DNA of 64,000 bases from Massospora cicadina (taxonomy: Eukaryota > Entomophthoromycota > Entomophthoromycetes > Entomophthorales > Entomophthoraceae). Where the stretch lies: assembly GCA_022478985.1 (NCBI GenBank), contig JAKSZP010008046.1, forward strand, positions 1 through 64,000. Reading direction: 5' to 3'. The notes under the pieces were generated by a model. It was given only the letters and a program-made list of their open reading frames with translations, was not told the origin of the DNA and did not search any database. Shown here piece after piece: positions 54,568-64,000 of this stretch. A program made the position numbers and the translations under genes. How positions within the stretch are numbered: the first letter of the stretch is position 1; each line of letters opens with the position of its first letter.

Positions 54568-54899
54568 GATGTAGTCACACTACAGGGGTGACACCATCAG
54601 ACCAGAGTTAAGAACATGAGATTATTCAGGAACAGATCAAAGATGAAGATATAAAGGCCTATCATGATGCTGATTTCTCTGAACTCTTGTCAAGAGATGA
54701 GGAAAGAATTCATTTAAGAATCCAAACATTATTCTAGTTATATCAGATTAACTAAACCAACTTTAAGGGTGCTAAGGAGACCTCTCAAAGTGCGCGCATT
54801 GCCTCTATTTCTATTGTGATTGGACCTTTAGTATAAAGATGTTTGAAGCTATAGCAAAGAGATGGAAGACAGACTGTTACTATTAAAAATTTGAAATTA

Positions 54900-55900
54900 A
54901 GTGAACATCCGCATTTTTAATGAATATGAGAGCAATTAGAACAGCATAATTTCATTCTGTACAACATAGATAAGATCCTAGATGAGTTTAAGGCTCAGGT
55001 GCATTTTGTACTAGACCCTGCATCATCTCAAGCATTTACTCATTTAGAAACACCAATAATAGCTACTCATTTGACTGCTGCACACCACTCATGGTGTGCT
55101 GAACATATAAAAGAAGACCTAACGTCAAGCCTTACTTAAAGATACATACAACTGGAAAGGGAATTTCGGGTTTCCTAAAGATAAACAAGAACAGTTGAAT
55201 AGCATGAGTGATTGCCACAAGTTTCATAACATACAAGTATGCATGAGTTACAAGTCCAAAAAATTTATAACGCAAGTTTATGATCTGAATTAACCTGAAC
55301 TGAAGAAAGGAACATTCTCCTGTCAGAGTTTGTATTGAACAAGACGTCCAGAACATGAAATACCAACTTCCTGATCATAAAACGGGAAAGATTGAGTCTA
55401 TCTCTAAATAAGCCGCACGTTACTACCTAAAGGGACAACAATTATGGACAACGGGAAATTTGTATCTATCAAAAAGCAAAAATGGTGCTACTGAGTTCTC
55501 TAGAGATGCACAACCGCTTTAAAAAAGCACAGGGCCCTACCATCAAGGCTTTGATGTCACTGAAGGCCACCAAAAATCCTTAATTGATGTCCAAGGAATG
55601 TATAAGATAGAATACAAGACATCAGGACAGCCCTTTAAAGAACAATCAAGGCTGTCTACGTCACTCTGACAAGAGCGAGAAACCTAGTGACAAAACTTCT
55701 AAACCAGTGGAACAATATCCTCGGAAAGAATTTACATGCAATAAGTGCCATAATCCTGGACAAATTTTATGTTAAAGTTAATGAACGCCACCAAGAATAA
55801 GGATTCACCCCTACCAAAGATGACACCAATTTAGTGAACTGGGTTAATCTAAACACTGAAGGGGAAGACAAACATGAAGATGAGGATGTGGTTAGTACAG
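54900..55900 (+). pseudogene. gag: Gag of element I
   Basis: Only fragments can be read: QEQLNSMSDCHKFHNIQVCM near 55185-55245 is a stray open stretch, and near 55735-55770 FTCNKCHNPGQILC is a knuckle with His changed to Gln. Acidic text EGEDKHEDEDVV follows at 55860. The frame changes often. The minus ORF 55132-55356 is a shadow. Confidence 0.55.
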
Positions 55901-56215
55901 ATACCACGTTTTGAGGGAACCTAGCTTGGTAACTGCACCTGCTCAAATATAAGTGAATGGAATTGACGGAAATGGACTGAATGATACCTAACTAACACAG
56001 GCCACATAACCTACCAGATTATAAACACCTTCAAAGAGGGATAGCAGCTTTGAAATGTCTCCCTTCAAGAAAATAGACCAGATACTGAGGATACCACTAA
56101 AGATACATTATAAGAGAAGCTTTGAAGCAGTTTAAGAGTCATCTACTAATGTATTGATGACTGGAAACCCATTTGGAAAGAGAGCTATGAGGGTTATATT
56201 AATGATTTATAGAGT

Positions 56216-56428
56216 TTGTTTCTTGCCTATACTGGATATTATAACATCTGTCAATATTATATCCTCCAAGTTGATGAAGAAGCAGAATCTTATGCTATAC
56301 ATCAACTACAATGTCAAGTAACAGACATTTGGACTATTGTCACACATGCCTTGAGATCATATTCAGCATTGCCGCTACATTTTAAAGCCCATGGTTCTGA
56401 CGGTTTCAGCAGTAGTGCTAGAAAATGA
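56216..56428 (+). CDS. Unrecognised 70-codon ORF in element I
   Basis: An open frame with VDEEAESYAIHQLQCQVTDI and HALRSYSALPLHFKAHGSDG. The SALPLHF text resembles [14 protein letters not shown] of the J protease region (34580-34610), so this is probably a frame-shifted protease remnant. The protease active site is not visible. Confidence 0.45.
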   Translation: MFLAYTGYYNICQYYILQVDEEAESYAIHQLQCQVTDIWTIVTHALRSYSALPLHFKAHGSDGFSSSARK

Positions 56429-57169
56429 ACAATACCACTTCTTAATCAGTACCTATTTTCTACTTTTTAGTGCTGAAATTGACCGCAACCAGTGCCATGA
56501 GAATACTCAACTACCAACTGCCACTGGTGTTAAAGGATGAAGATTTCAAGCCATGCAAGCAGAGGACCTGCTTGGGGGAAACTGATCATTCAATATAAAT
56601 AACTCACTACAGTTTTAAAGAGTGGCGTTCAACACCTACCTGCCATGGTTAGCGAAAAAGAAGGCCTACCATAGAGCTCCAGTGAAACTATGGAAATAAG
56701 ATCTGGTGAGAAACGCTGGATTCTATTACTGATCAGTGTGAAAATACCACTGAACTTTAAACCTAAGTTTGCAGTCGTGATGGGATCATAGAACAGGAAC
56801 CAATAGTAATGCCTGGATTCTATAATTTCAATACCCCGGAAAACTGACTGTTATATTGCAGAACGGTACCCAGCTTATCTATCTATTCAAGGAACAAGCC
56901 TTCACCTAAGCCAGAGTAACAATTGCGACGCCATCAAATCAGTACATGTAGTCAGGATTATAATTAACTATGATTATTGTGATGTAACTGACAATGAGCA
57001 GAATAAATTAGATGAGCTTTCAGATAAATTTAATGACATTTTTGCACTAACCCTAAATGACTACAAATTGTGAAATGGAGAGGCACACAGGATAAAAACT
57101 GGAACTGCCATTACATTCAAATCTAAACCTTAATTTTGTCAAAAGCTGAAGAAAAAGTTCTTGATAAAA

Positions 57170-57900
57170 ATTGAGTTAACTCTCAGAAGCTGTCTTATTC
57201 AGACCGTCAAAAATCCCGTAAGCTTTGCCGCTGCTCCTAGTGTGCAAGAAGAATGGATCCCACCATGTGGTTATAAATTACTGTCAGTTGAACAAGGTTG
57301 CTAAGAAGGATCCATACTCGCTATTTTATATAGATGACTCACTGAAGCGCTTGGGAGTATCCAAGTACTTTTTGGCGATGGACCTGGCTAGTTTTACTGG
57401 TAGATGGAACTCTCACCTGAAGACCAGGAGAAATGCGTCCTTTTCAGCAGTCAAGGAGCGTTTGAACCTAATAGGATGCCACAAGGGCTGTACAATGCCC
57501 CTGATACCTTAAAAAGAGAAATGTTTTAAATCTTTGGATAACTCAAACTATCAAGTGAGCTTACATCTCTGGATGACATAACAATAACCAGTTGCACAAT
57601 AAAAGAGCCTCTAACACTTATGAGAAGTTTTATCTGACTACAAGAGTCAAACCTGAAGTTCAAATGAAGCAAGTGTGCCTTCCCTAAGAGACAGATAGAG
57701 TTCCTAGGACATTAGATCAGCCTAAAAAGAAATTAGGTTTTAGGAAGAAAATTAAAGCCATAGTAGCAATGGAACAGCCTCAAATTATGTGCAACGTCCA
57801 AGTATTATCAGGATGGTGATATATCATTGGCAGTTAATCTCCCATTTTGTGGACTTGGCTGTTCCACCTACCTACCTGTTGACCAAGAAAACGAAGTTTG
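57170..57900 (+). pseudogene. Reverse transcriptase, element I
   Basis: The 95-codon frame 57225-57512 reads MPLLLVCKKNGSHHVVINYC, QLNKVAKKDPYSLFYIDDSL and GVSKYFLAMDLASFTGRWNS, then loses frame; RMPQGLYNAPDTLKREMF can be read across it near 57470-57525. KFKWSKCAFPKRQIEFLGH near 57655-57710 matches the L-x-F-L-G box. Many stops. Confidence 0.8.
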
Positions 57901-57949
57901 AATGGGGCCTGGAATGAGAGCAGGCTTTCAAAGAGTTAACTTAGATTAA

Positions 57950-58360
57950 AAGGCATGAATCTTAGTTTACCTGGACTTCAACAAGATGTTTTATTTGTAC
58001 ACGGATGGTAGTGAAATTAGGCTCAGAGCGATACAAACCTGATTTGATGAAGAAGAATGGACTACCCTAGTGAGTACTACTCAAATGTCTTTACCAGAGA
58101 AGATTAAAGCTCTACACTATCATTTAAAGAGAGTGCCTGGCAAAGATAAGAGCAGTAACTCACTTTTGACCTTACTTCTATGCTTAATATAAAGTGATGA
58201 CAGATCATGCATCACTCTGATGGATGCGCTACATGAATGATTAATATGGACGCCTTAGCCAATGGGCATTAAAACTTTAAAGGTATGATTTTGAGATCAT
58301 ACACAGAGCAGGCAGCAAGAAACTCAACGCTGATGTAATGTTGTGATAGCTGTTTTCGCC
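57950..58360 (+). pseudogene. RNase H, element I
   Basis: LDFNKMFYLYTDGS near 57970-58010 is the D-A/G-S strand; EWTTLVSTTQMSLPEKIKAL, then KESAWQR-type text near 58130, stand for the helix; VMTDHASLWMRYMN and QWALKLxRYDFEIIHRAGSK near 58195-58320 end it. Confidence 0.75.
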
Positions 58361-58369
58361 TCCAAGCTC

Positions 58370-59540
58370 ATGAGAGAGATTACTTTTACCAGCTAATTAA
58401 ATTACCAAGGAAGAAATTTCAAGATGAGACCAACAAATTAAAGAATGTCCTAAGAAGATTTTCGAAAGATACCTTCCATATTGATGAGAACCTTTAGAAG
58501 AAGGTCAAGGACATGTGGTACCCATACATCTGACCTAGAAATTGAATAGAGCTGGTAATGGAAGCATATAATCACGTTAGCCATGGACGATTCCAGAAGA
58601 AAATGAAACATCTAAGAGATCAGTTCTATTTAGAGTTAATGTCAGAAGAAGTACATCAGGCCATGGAATTCTGTGCAACCTGCGCAAGCTTCAGAACTTT
58701 ATAGAAGCGCTTTGAGTTTCACCTTATTTTTCAACTTCACCATTCCCTAAATATCTATTAAAGTGATAGAACCATTATATACCGCCTCAAATGAATCCAA
58801 ATTTATCATTATAGCTATTGACTATTTCACTATGTGGGTCAAAGAATAAACAGTCAGTATGTATACCATAGGTTTAACCACAAGATTTATGTAAAATCAA
58901 ATGATAGCAAGGCACGGATGCCCTCAGATTCTGCTATCAGACAACAGAACCTTTATCTCTAATGTAATAAAAACTTATGACCTAGCTGTAGTGAGACAAC
59001 ACTCACAACTCCCTTCAATCCATCCTCCAACTGAAGCATGGAACGCATAAATGGAACTCTGGGAGAATTATGGGGAAGATGGCAAAGAACCACAACTCAA
59101 AGTGGAACCAGCTTCTGACATCCGCGCTGTTAGCATACAGACTTAGCCATCACTGGGTGATTGACATATTTTTTTTTAAACCCTGTATGGGCGATAAGTA
59201 GTGCTACGAATCTTGTTGGCACCAGTTAGCTATGCGGATTGCAAGAACCTGCCACCTGAGAGTTACCAACAAGAGTTAGCTTAAGAGCTTATTAGCATTT
59301 AATTAAAAGGACTAAGAACATCAAAGCAGTTAAACCTAAGTATCAACGCGAGGGTTAGATAGAAAAGCTACCAGAGTTCAGTATAGAAGAAAAGGTCCTA
59401 ACTTGCCATGTAGGGGGAGATCATCTTAAGAAAATGCAAGCTATTTGGACTGTCTCCAAGACTTCCCTAGCCAAGAGGGGAGCTGAGTATTCAATAGAAG
59501 ACAATGATATCAACATAGTGTTTAACAGAGTACATGCCTG
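58370..59540 (+). pseudogene. Integrase, element I
   Basis: AYNHVSHGRFQKKMKHLRDQ near 58565-58625 is the zinc-binding part (H-x-x-x-H). The core reads ASNESKFIIIAIDYFTMWVK near 58790-58840, MIARHGCPQILLSDNRTFIS (second Asp) near 58900-58960, and a decayed NGTLGELWGRWQRT. The C-terminal module reads EFSIEEKVLTCHVGGDHLKK, MQAIWTVSKTSLAKRGAEYS and NIVFNRVHAWHL (59434-59530). The minus ORF 59421-59657 is antisense. Confidence 0.8.
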
Positions 59541-60765
59541 GCACCTTGTGTCTTTCCCCAGTCTTATTTTGGGAGGGGAAGTGTCATTTAAGACACAAAG
59601 AGTGTACTGGAAAGTATTTCCTTGCCCTCCGTAAGGAACCCACCATTGCGCCAACACCCCAAAATTTAGATAATAAAGTTTGAGCTACAAACAAAGGAAA
59701 TTTACCCCCTTTTATAGATGAAGACGTCCCAATAAATTTATCTTTTAGTCAGGATGGCATTGTATGTAATAAATTGCTACTCTCTTACTGAAGAGACTGT
59801 AGTATGAAGATGATGCCAATGAAGCTGCTGTAGACTATAAAATTTGGCCTCCTTTTATATTTTTAGGGTCCAAAAAAATTACAATCGGCCAAAGATGAAG
59901 GAAAGCTGAGCCAATTAACCCTAACACAGGAAATCAAGCCTTCAATAATAACATTACTTAAAAAATCAGCTGATTTTGTGATTCAGTCAAAACCCTGAAG
60001 AAAGACGCATCAAAGCGGCACCATGATTTAGATTGACCCAATCATCATATTACCAATTTTGGTAATAAAGTAATTACCAGGAGAGATACTGCTGCCAATC
60101 CCCAAAAGTGGGCATTGAGCAAGGGGCCACCAAACATCCTGGTGCGGGATGTCCATCATGAGACAGAGATTACAGATTAAAGCATTGAACAGAATAGATG
60201 CCATCCTCAAGGAAAAAATCGAGAAAAGACTTACTATCGACTCAAGAAGCCTCTATAATATTGCCAAAACCCCACTCCCGATTAATTATTGAACATTGTT
60301 ATTAAGTCTAAATCATATACTAAAAGTATAAAGCTTCACTTTTCATTTATTTAAGAATCCTATACCAAAGAATCTTAATTTATCCTTATTTTCCAAGTTA
60401 TTTTGGATATAATTGAAGAGATCATTAGTAAACAGTCTTGGATCTAAAGAAATGAGAAGAAGATACAGTATCCAGTCTGGTACCTGCTTAGGAAGAGGAC
60501 ACACGTTCAGGAAAACTCCTTGGGTTATTGAGAACGCCTAGAAAAAGGTGGTCAAGGTTCCATTATGTCATGTGTTAGGCCAACATACAAAAATTGTTTA
60601 AGAGTCATGCAGAATAGCTCCATCAGGGGATGAACAGTTCCTTTGAGCAAGCAATGCTGCATTGAGTAGCATTAGAAGAAGATTTCTACATTGAGGATAA
60701 AAATGTCCCTATAGAAGTTCTCCTGTTGTCTGATATATATGTAACAAATTCCCTCTACAGCAAAT
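59500..60765 (+). repeat. Conserved extra segment (copy 2), after integrase of I
   Basis: This copy of the segment at 44990-46258 lies right after the integrase module and ends at an LTR start, so it belongs to the element. One frame reads RQRLQIKALNRIDAILKEKI, EKRLTIDSRSLYNIAKTPLP near 60165-60280, and VALEEDFYIEDKNV near 60670. No env-like membrane segment is visible. Element H itself lacks it between integrase and LTR. Confidence 0.6.
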
Positions 60766-61745
60766 TATCCCAAATTAAGCAAGCTAGGTATGATAAGATG
60801 ACTATTTTAATTCTGGATAGTCTTATAGTAGTATCTCCATTGAAATGGCTTCCTGTTTAGAAGGGTTTCTACTGTAAAGAAAGGTGCTTAATCATCTGAA
60901 GTTTGAATTGGCTTTCCTAAATAATTTTTCTCAGTGTTCACAATGTCTTTAAAGAAAATATAAACTTTCTGTTTATACTGGAAGGGTCTGACATGGGTTT
61001 TGTTGTTAAAAATAGTCTGTGTTTGTTCAGTGCCCCTTTTAGGGTTCACCAATATCAAATTTAATGGTGTGTTGTTTAAAATATAAGGAATCTGGTGAAA
61101 AATTTTAGCAAAGAAATCAAGCACCAATAGTACAATTGGAGTGCAATATGCATATTTCTTTACCTTGAAACAATCACAAAAAAATGTAGACTTAATTCTA
61201 ACAAGAAGATATCTTTATTTAATTACAGGTTCACGCTGCCTTTTACTATTAGAATTACTACTGAATCTTACATTTGATACACTAATAATCCCTAAATCTT
61301 TTTTATTCTTCTAGTATCACACTAGCAGTTTCTAACATCAAGCTACTTTAATTTAGCCACATATATAATCACAATTCAGCATAAGTTTTTAAGGCTTGGC
61401 GTTTACTCTTCATTATGTAAGATCTATAATTTAAGACATAACCAACCATCTTATTATTCATAAAATAAGATATATGCGAGGGAACTTGCTATAAATCCCT
61501 CCTGCTCATAATTTGATGCGTTGAATGAAAATATTTAGTTGGAACAATCCTTTAAAGCTCTGATACTAATTGCAAATTATTTTAAATGTTAGTAGTGACG
61601 CCATAATGGTTATAGCGTAGCTATCTAATAGTCAAGCTTAATGCTAAGTTATACCAAATTTAAGACAAATTAAAGATGCTGTTGCTGCTATATTGCTGAG
61701 TTAAACTTTCACTCTTACTTGGATATGAACATCACTTCTGTGAAG
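60766..61745. other. Decayed LTR start and unresolved DNA
   Basis: The first 30-40 bases (CAGCAAATTATCCCAAATTA) match the LTR start of H. Beyond this the match is lost. A 79-codon minus ORF (61127-60888, KRGTEQTQTIFNNKTHVRPF) has no motif I recognise. From 61130 to 61745 I see nothing. Confidence 0.35.
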
Positions 61746-62200
61746 CATTATTTAGGACTTCTATGATATAAAGGAGGCCTTGTTGGACGTTGCAAACTTT
61801 AGAATCTTGAGCCTACTCAAAGGCCCAAAAACCAGGGCTTTAATATATGCTGTGTTAAGGCCAAAAAAACAGAGAAGATAAAGTGCAGCTACTTCCACAG
61901 GTAGAAATTTTTGGAGAATAAGTGTCATAAGAATAATTTTTTATCATGAAGGCTTGTGAAAATACAAGATGATGTAGAATTAGGCACCTATATTGCCAAC
62001 ATGCCTCCTATACCTGACAACCATCAACAAAATTGCTCACTTGTCCTGCATTGCAAATATCTTCAATGACGGCCTTGGAGGGAGTCAAATTTCCTATGAT
62101 GTTTTAAGAGCTCCTTCCAAAAGCAAACTCCTAAAAATTATGACTCATGATATGTCATTGATGCCTTATTTGCTAAGGAACTTACCTCTTTAAGTCCTTG
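61746..62200 (+). pseudogene. Gypsy-like scrap, possibly Gag or protease
   Basis: Fragments such as LLDVANFRILSLLKGPKTRA near 61780-61840, a cysteine-containing KCSYFHR / NKCHKNNFL near 61880-61940 (a decayed knuckle at best), and the 66-codon frame 61993-62193. The assignment rests on context only. Confidence 0.35.
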
Positions 62201-62815
62201 GATGACATATAATTGCTGATACCACAAGTAATGCTGATCATAATGTTTCCTTATTGATTAGGCTTATCTAACACATTCACAACCTGATAAAAATTAAGGA
62301 GCAGTACAAAAAGCAAACATGTGACAATTCTACAACAATCATTACACTATTTTGAATGTTGTAAGTCCAAGGCACTAATCTGCTGGTGTAAACCAATATA
62401 TCCTAGTGGGAATGAAGTATTGTGACAAACGAGTCAAGGATTTTTCTCTTTTTCAGCAAACCACAAAGCCCAAAAAAATCTTCCAAAATGACATATCTTT
62501 ACTCGCTAAGGTTTTCCTAAAGCTCTGTTAGGTGATATCTAAATAATTTCACGTTTAAAGTGATCAGGATACTTGCAATCTCCATAGAAACTCAACAGTA
62601 TCTTAAGAAACCTAAAATACTATAATAAATGAGAAAGTATAATTAGAAAGAGAGTCTTAGTTTTAATTATGCAAATAATGAACCTCATATCTCTTGAACT
62701 GAGACCAAAACTTACCCAGCGCTATCATGGCATACCGCATCAGTTACCATTTTATCTTAATCTTGTTACCAATCTAAGTCATGTACATAAGTGATACCGG
62801 AGTACTAGCATTGAT
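62201..62815. other. Unresolved AT-rich DNA
   Basis: No open frame with a motif, no direct or inverted repeat that I could see. Confidence 0.3.
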
Positions 62816-63160
62816 AGTCAATGATGCCACCACTGATGATACTGATGACCTCAAAAACGCCATGAAGAGACTATCCCAGCGCATCACACAGTTAATTCTG
62901 ATGCTATGGCTAAATTTTCAAAGATGGTATCCAAGAAAGAAAAAGCTAAAATAATACTAGAACCCTTTTCCTACATTTCAAATCTCATTATGGTACTCTA
63001 CTAACCAAATTTCACCCATAAAGTGGAAACTTGGGTCTATGTGGTAAGGACCCTATGTAATTACCTAAGAGAGGCAATAAATAATCCATCAAGTCTTTAT
63101 CATAAAGGGATTAATAACAACTGAGTCTTTGACCAATTCTTTTATTGCTACTCATCCCCA
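62816..63160 (+). pseudogene. Integrase C-terminal scrap of a Gypsy element
   Basis: Joined frames read AKFSKMVSKKEKAKI, LWYSTNQISPIKWKLGSMW and GPYVIT, the G-P-Y module with its preceding K-W-K-L strand. Nothing upstream of it belongs to the same pol in order, so it is an isolated remnant. Confidence 0.5.
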
Positions 63161-63379
63161 AAAATTAAATGGGGTGACAGTTACATATGGTATCTGCTTT
63201 TCAATAAAAATTATTGAGGAGCAGAGTAGCCTATATTCATCCACCTAAATTACCTTAGGAAAGAAAGATAAAAACACTATAGTTAGTCTAAATCTACTAT
63301 TAATTTAGTATAAATGATGGCCTTAAGAAAAAGTCCCTCATATAGATTTATAAGTGGTATTGAGGGGTTAAAATATTTT

Positions 63380-63423
63380 TTTAGTACTAGATGGTCCCAA
63401 CCCAAGGGGGGATTCATCGATGT
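63380..63423 (-). mobile_element. Micro-insertion of the poly(A) retroposon family (44 bp)
   Basis: The minus strand reads CATCGATGAATCCCCCC, TTGGGTTGGGACCATCTAG and TACTAAAAA, the same as 49060-49106. It is flanked by GGGTTAAAATATTTT at 63365-63379 and 63424-63438. Confidence 0.75.
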
Positions 63424-63438
63424 GGGTTAAAATATTTT

Positions 63439-63455
63439 TTTTTTTTTAGTACTAT
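63439..63455 (-). mobile_element. Second micro-insertion, 17 bp, same target
   Basis: Plus strand TTTTTTTTAGTACTAT is just the last eight bases of the retroposon plus its A-run. GGGTTAAAATATTTT occurs a third time at 63456-63470, right after it. Either two insertions hit one site or local slippage copied the end. Confidence 0.5.
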
Positions 63456-63712
63456 GGGTTAAAATATTTTCTTATATCTGACTGGCTGAAATTATGGAGT
63501 GAGAATAATTCCATGTTAGCTGATTTATCAAGATCAAAAACATTTTTCATTATAAACTTGAATTTAACTAAAGAATGCAACTTTTAGTGTTTTATTTTTA
63601 TATAAGAAAAATAACGGCTAGCACTTAAAACGTATGCCTGACATGATGTATTAATGCAATAAATTGAAAACATTGTCCTATAAAACTAGATGCACTTTAG
63701 GATCCAGATTCA

Positions 63713-63839
63713 AGGGTGGTTAGCCGAACGGGTAAAACTACTTCCACCCCTAGTGCAGGTTTTGAGTTCGAAACCTGTACTGGCTAGAAAAATTCTTGGT
63801 GTGGTATATTTGTCCCAAGGTCGACCCACCTCGAATACT
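63713..63839 (+). mobile_element. tRNA-derived SINE, 127 bp
   Basis: The head carries pol III promoter boxes: A-box-like TGGTTAGCCGAACGGG and B-box-like GAGTTCGAAACC inside a perfect T-stem (GGTTT/AAACC). The tail has no A-run and ends CTCGAATACT. A perfect 17-bp direct repeat TTTAGGATCCAGATTCA flanks it (63696-63712 and 63840-63856), which shows it was inserted as RNA copy. Not a working tRNA gene: the acceptor ends do not pair. The 60-codon plus ORF 63690-63872 runs through it and is not a gene. Confidence 0.8.
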
Positions 63840-63856
63840 TTTAGGATCCAGATTCA

Positions 63857-64000
63857 GAAACCAGCTAATTAATGCAAGATCAAAGGATTGTGGCATGGAC
63901 CTTTAATCACTTGTTTAAATAACTAAGAAATTAAATAATACCCTAAGTATGTAATTACGTGCCCCCATAAACTATTCATATTTATCTATCTTTTTTAGTT
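63857..64000. other. Right edge, nothing recognised
   Basis: AT-rich sequence with no readable feature. Confidence 0.3.

Larger units (their letters stand above)
54568..60800 (+). mobile_element. Ty3/Gypsy element I, tandem to H
   Basis: Primer binding site remnant, decayed Gag with a partial CCHC, RT, RNase H, integrase with GPY-type module, then the conserved extra segment and the start of an LTR near 60765. All on the plus strand. Confidence 0.75.

Noticed and set aside
59500..60765. Conserved segment after integrase as an envelope gene
   Set aside because: No signal peptide, membrane segment or cysteine pattern can be read in either copy.
49060..63423. The inverted pair at 49060 and 63380 as the ends of a 14-kb transposon
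   Set aside because: Each unit has its own separate target duplication and an A-run, so they are independent insertions.
63713..63839. A functional tRNA gene
   Set aside because: The acceptor ends do not pair, and a perfect 17-bp duplication shows an inserted SINE.
1..64000. CRISPR array, bacterial operon or phage genes
   Set aside because: No spaced short repeats, no Shine-Dalgarno-led gene series, and all proteins read are of eukaryotic retroelements.

Overview
The window is AT-rich eukaryotic DNA made almost entirely of old, broken retrotransposons. I found no convincing host gene, no bacterial-style operon, no rRNA gene and no CRISPR array. The reverse transcriptases are Ty3/Gypsy (one group with a chromodomain) and APE-type LINE. 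The LINE (RRM-like ORF1 with a zinc knuckle, and a C-terminal CCHC after the RT) resembles those of early-diverging fungi, so a large, repeat-rich fungal genome is my best guess. This rests on family resemblance only. Most reading frames are cut by TGA, TAG and TAA stops and by frameshifts, so nearly every protein entry below is a pseudogene read by joining frames.

Layout. 1-1250: integrase end and 3' LTR of a Gypsy copy (element A). 1400-3778, minus: LTR, primer binding site and gag of a related copy (C). 4553-9708, minus: a chromodomain Gypsy (B), split inside its RT by a 1,028-bp insertion and separated from its chromodomain by about 0.9 kb of non-coding DNA. 9770-16323, plus: a complete but dead Gypsy with two LTRs (D). 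16330-19200, minus: a second chromovirus-like pol (E). 20101-29036, plus: Gypsy F with LTRs, interrupted by poly(A) retroposons. 30743-31933: a 1.2-kb non-autonomous element with two LTRs. 32237-43778, plus: Gypsy J, the best preserved, carrying a 5.4-kb LINE in its integrase. 44990-60800, plus: Gypsy copies H and I in tandem, sharing an LTR, plus a conserved extra segment after integrase. 61750-64000: further Gypsy scraps, micro-insertions of a poly(A) retroposon and a tRNA-derived SINE.

How the parts relate. Copies A, C, D, F, H, I and J form one broad Gypsy group: most carry the same primer-binding site, about TGGTGCTCACTACAGGGG, just inside the LTR, and D, H and J share Gag, protease, RT, RNase H and integrase in the same order. 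Between protease and RT, copies D, F, H and J carry a block that reads as a dUTPase-fold domain; H still has the GILDPKYSG core. D and H also carry a collagen-like Gly-X-Y stretch ahead of the Gag capsid region.

Insertion history can be read directly. The LINE (15-bp target duplication) and a 552-bp poly(A) retroposon (16-bp duplication) both sit in Gypsy pol genes whose frames rejoin when the insert and one duplicate are ignored. Coordinates for LTRs and domains marked approximate come from reading by eye, without an aligner.
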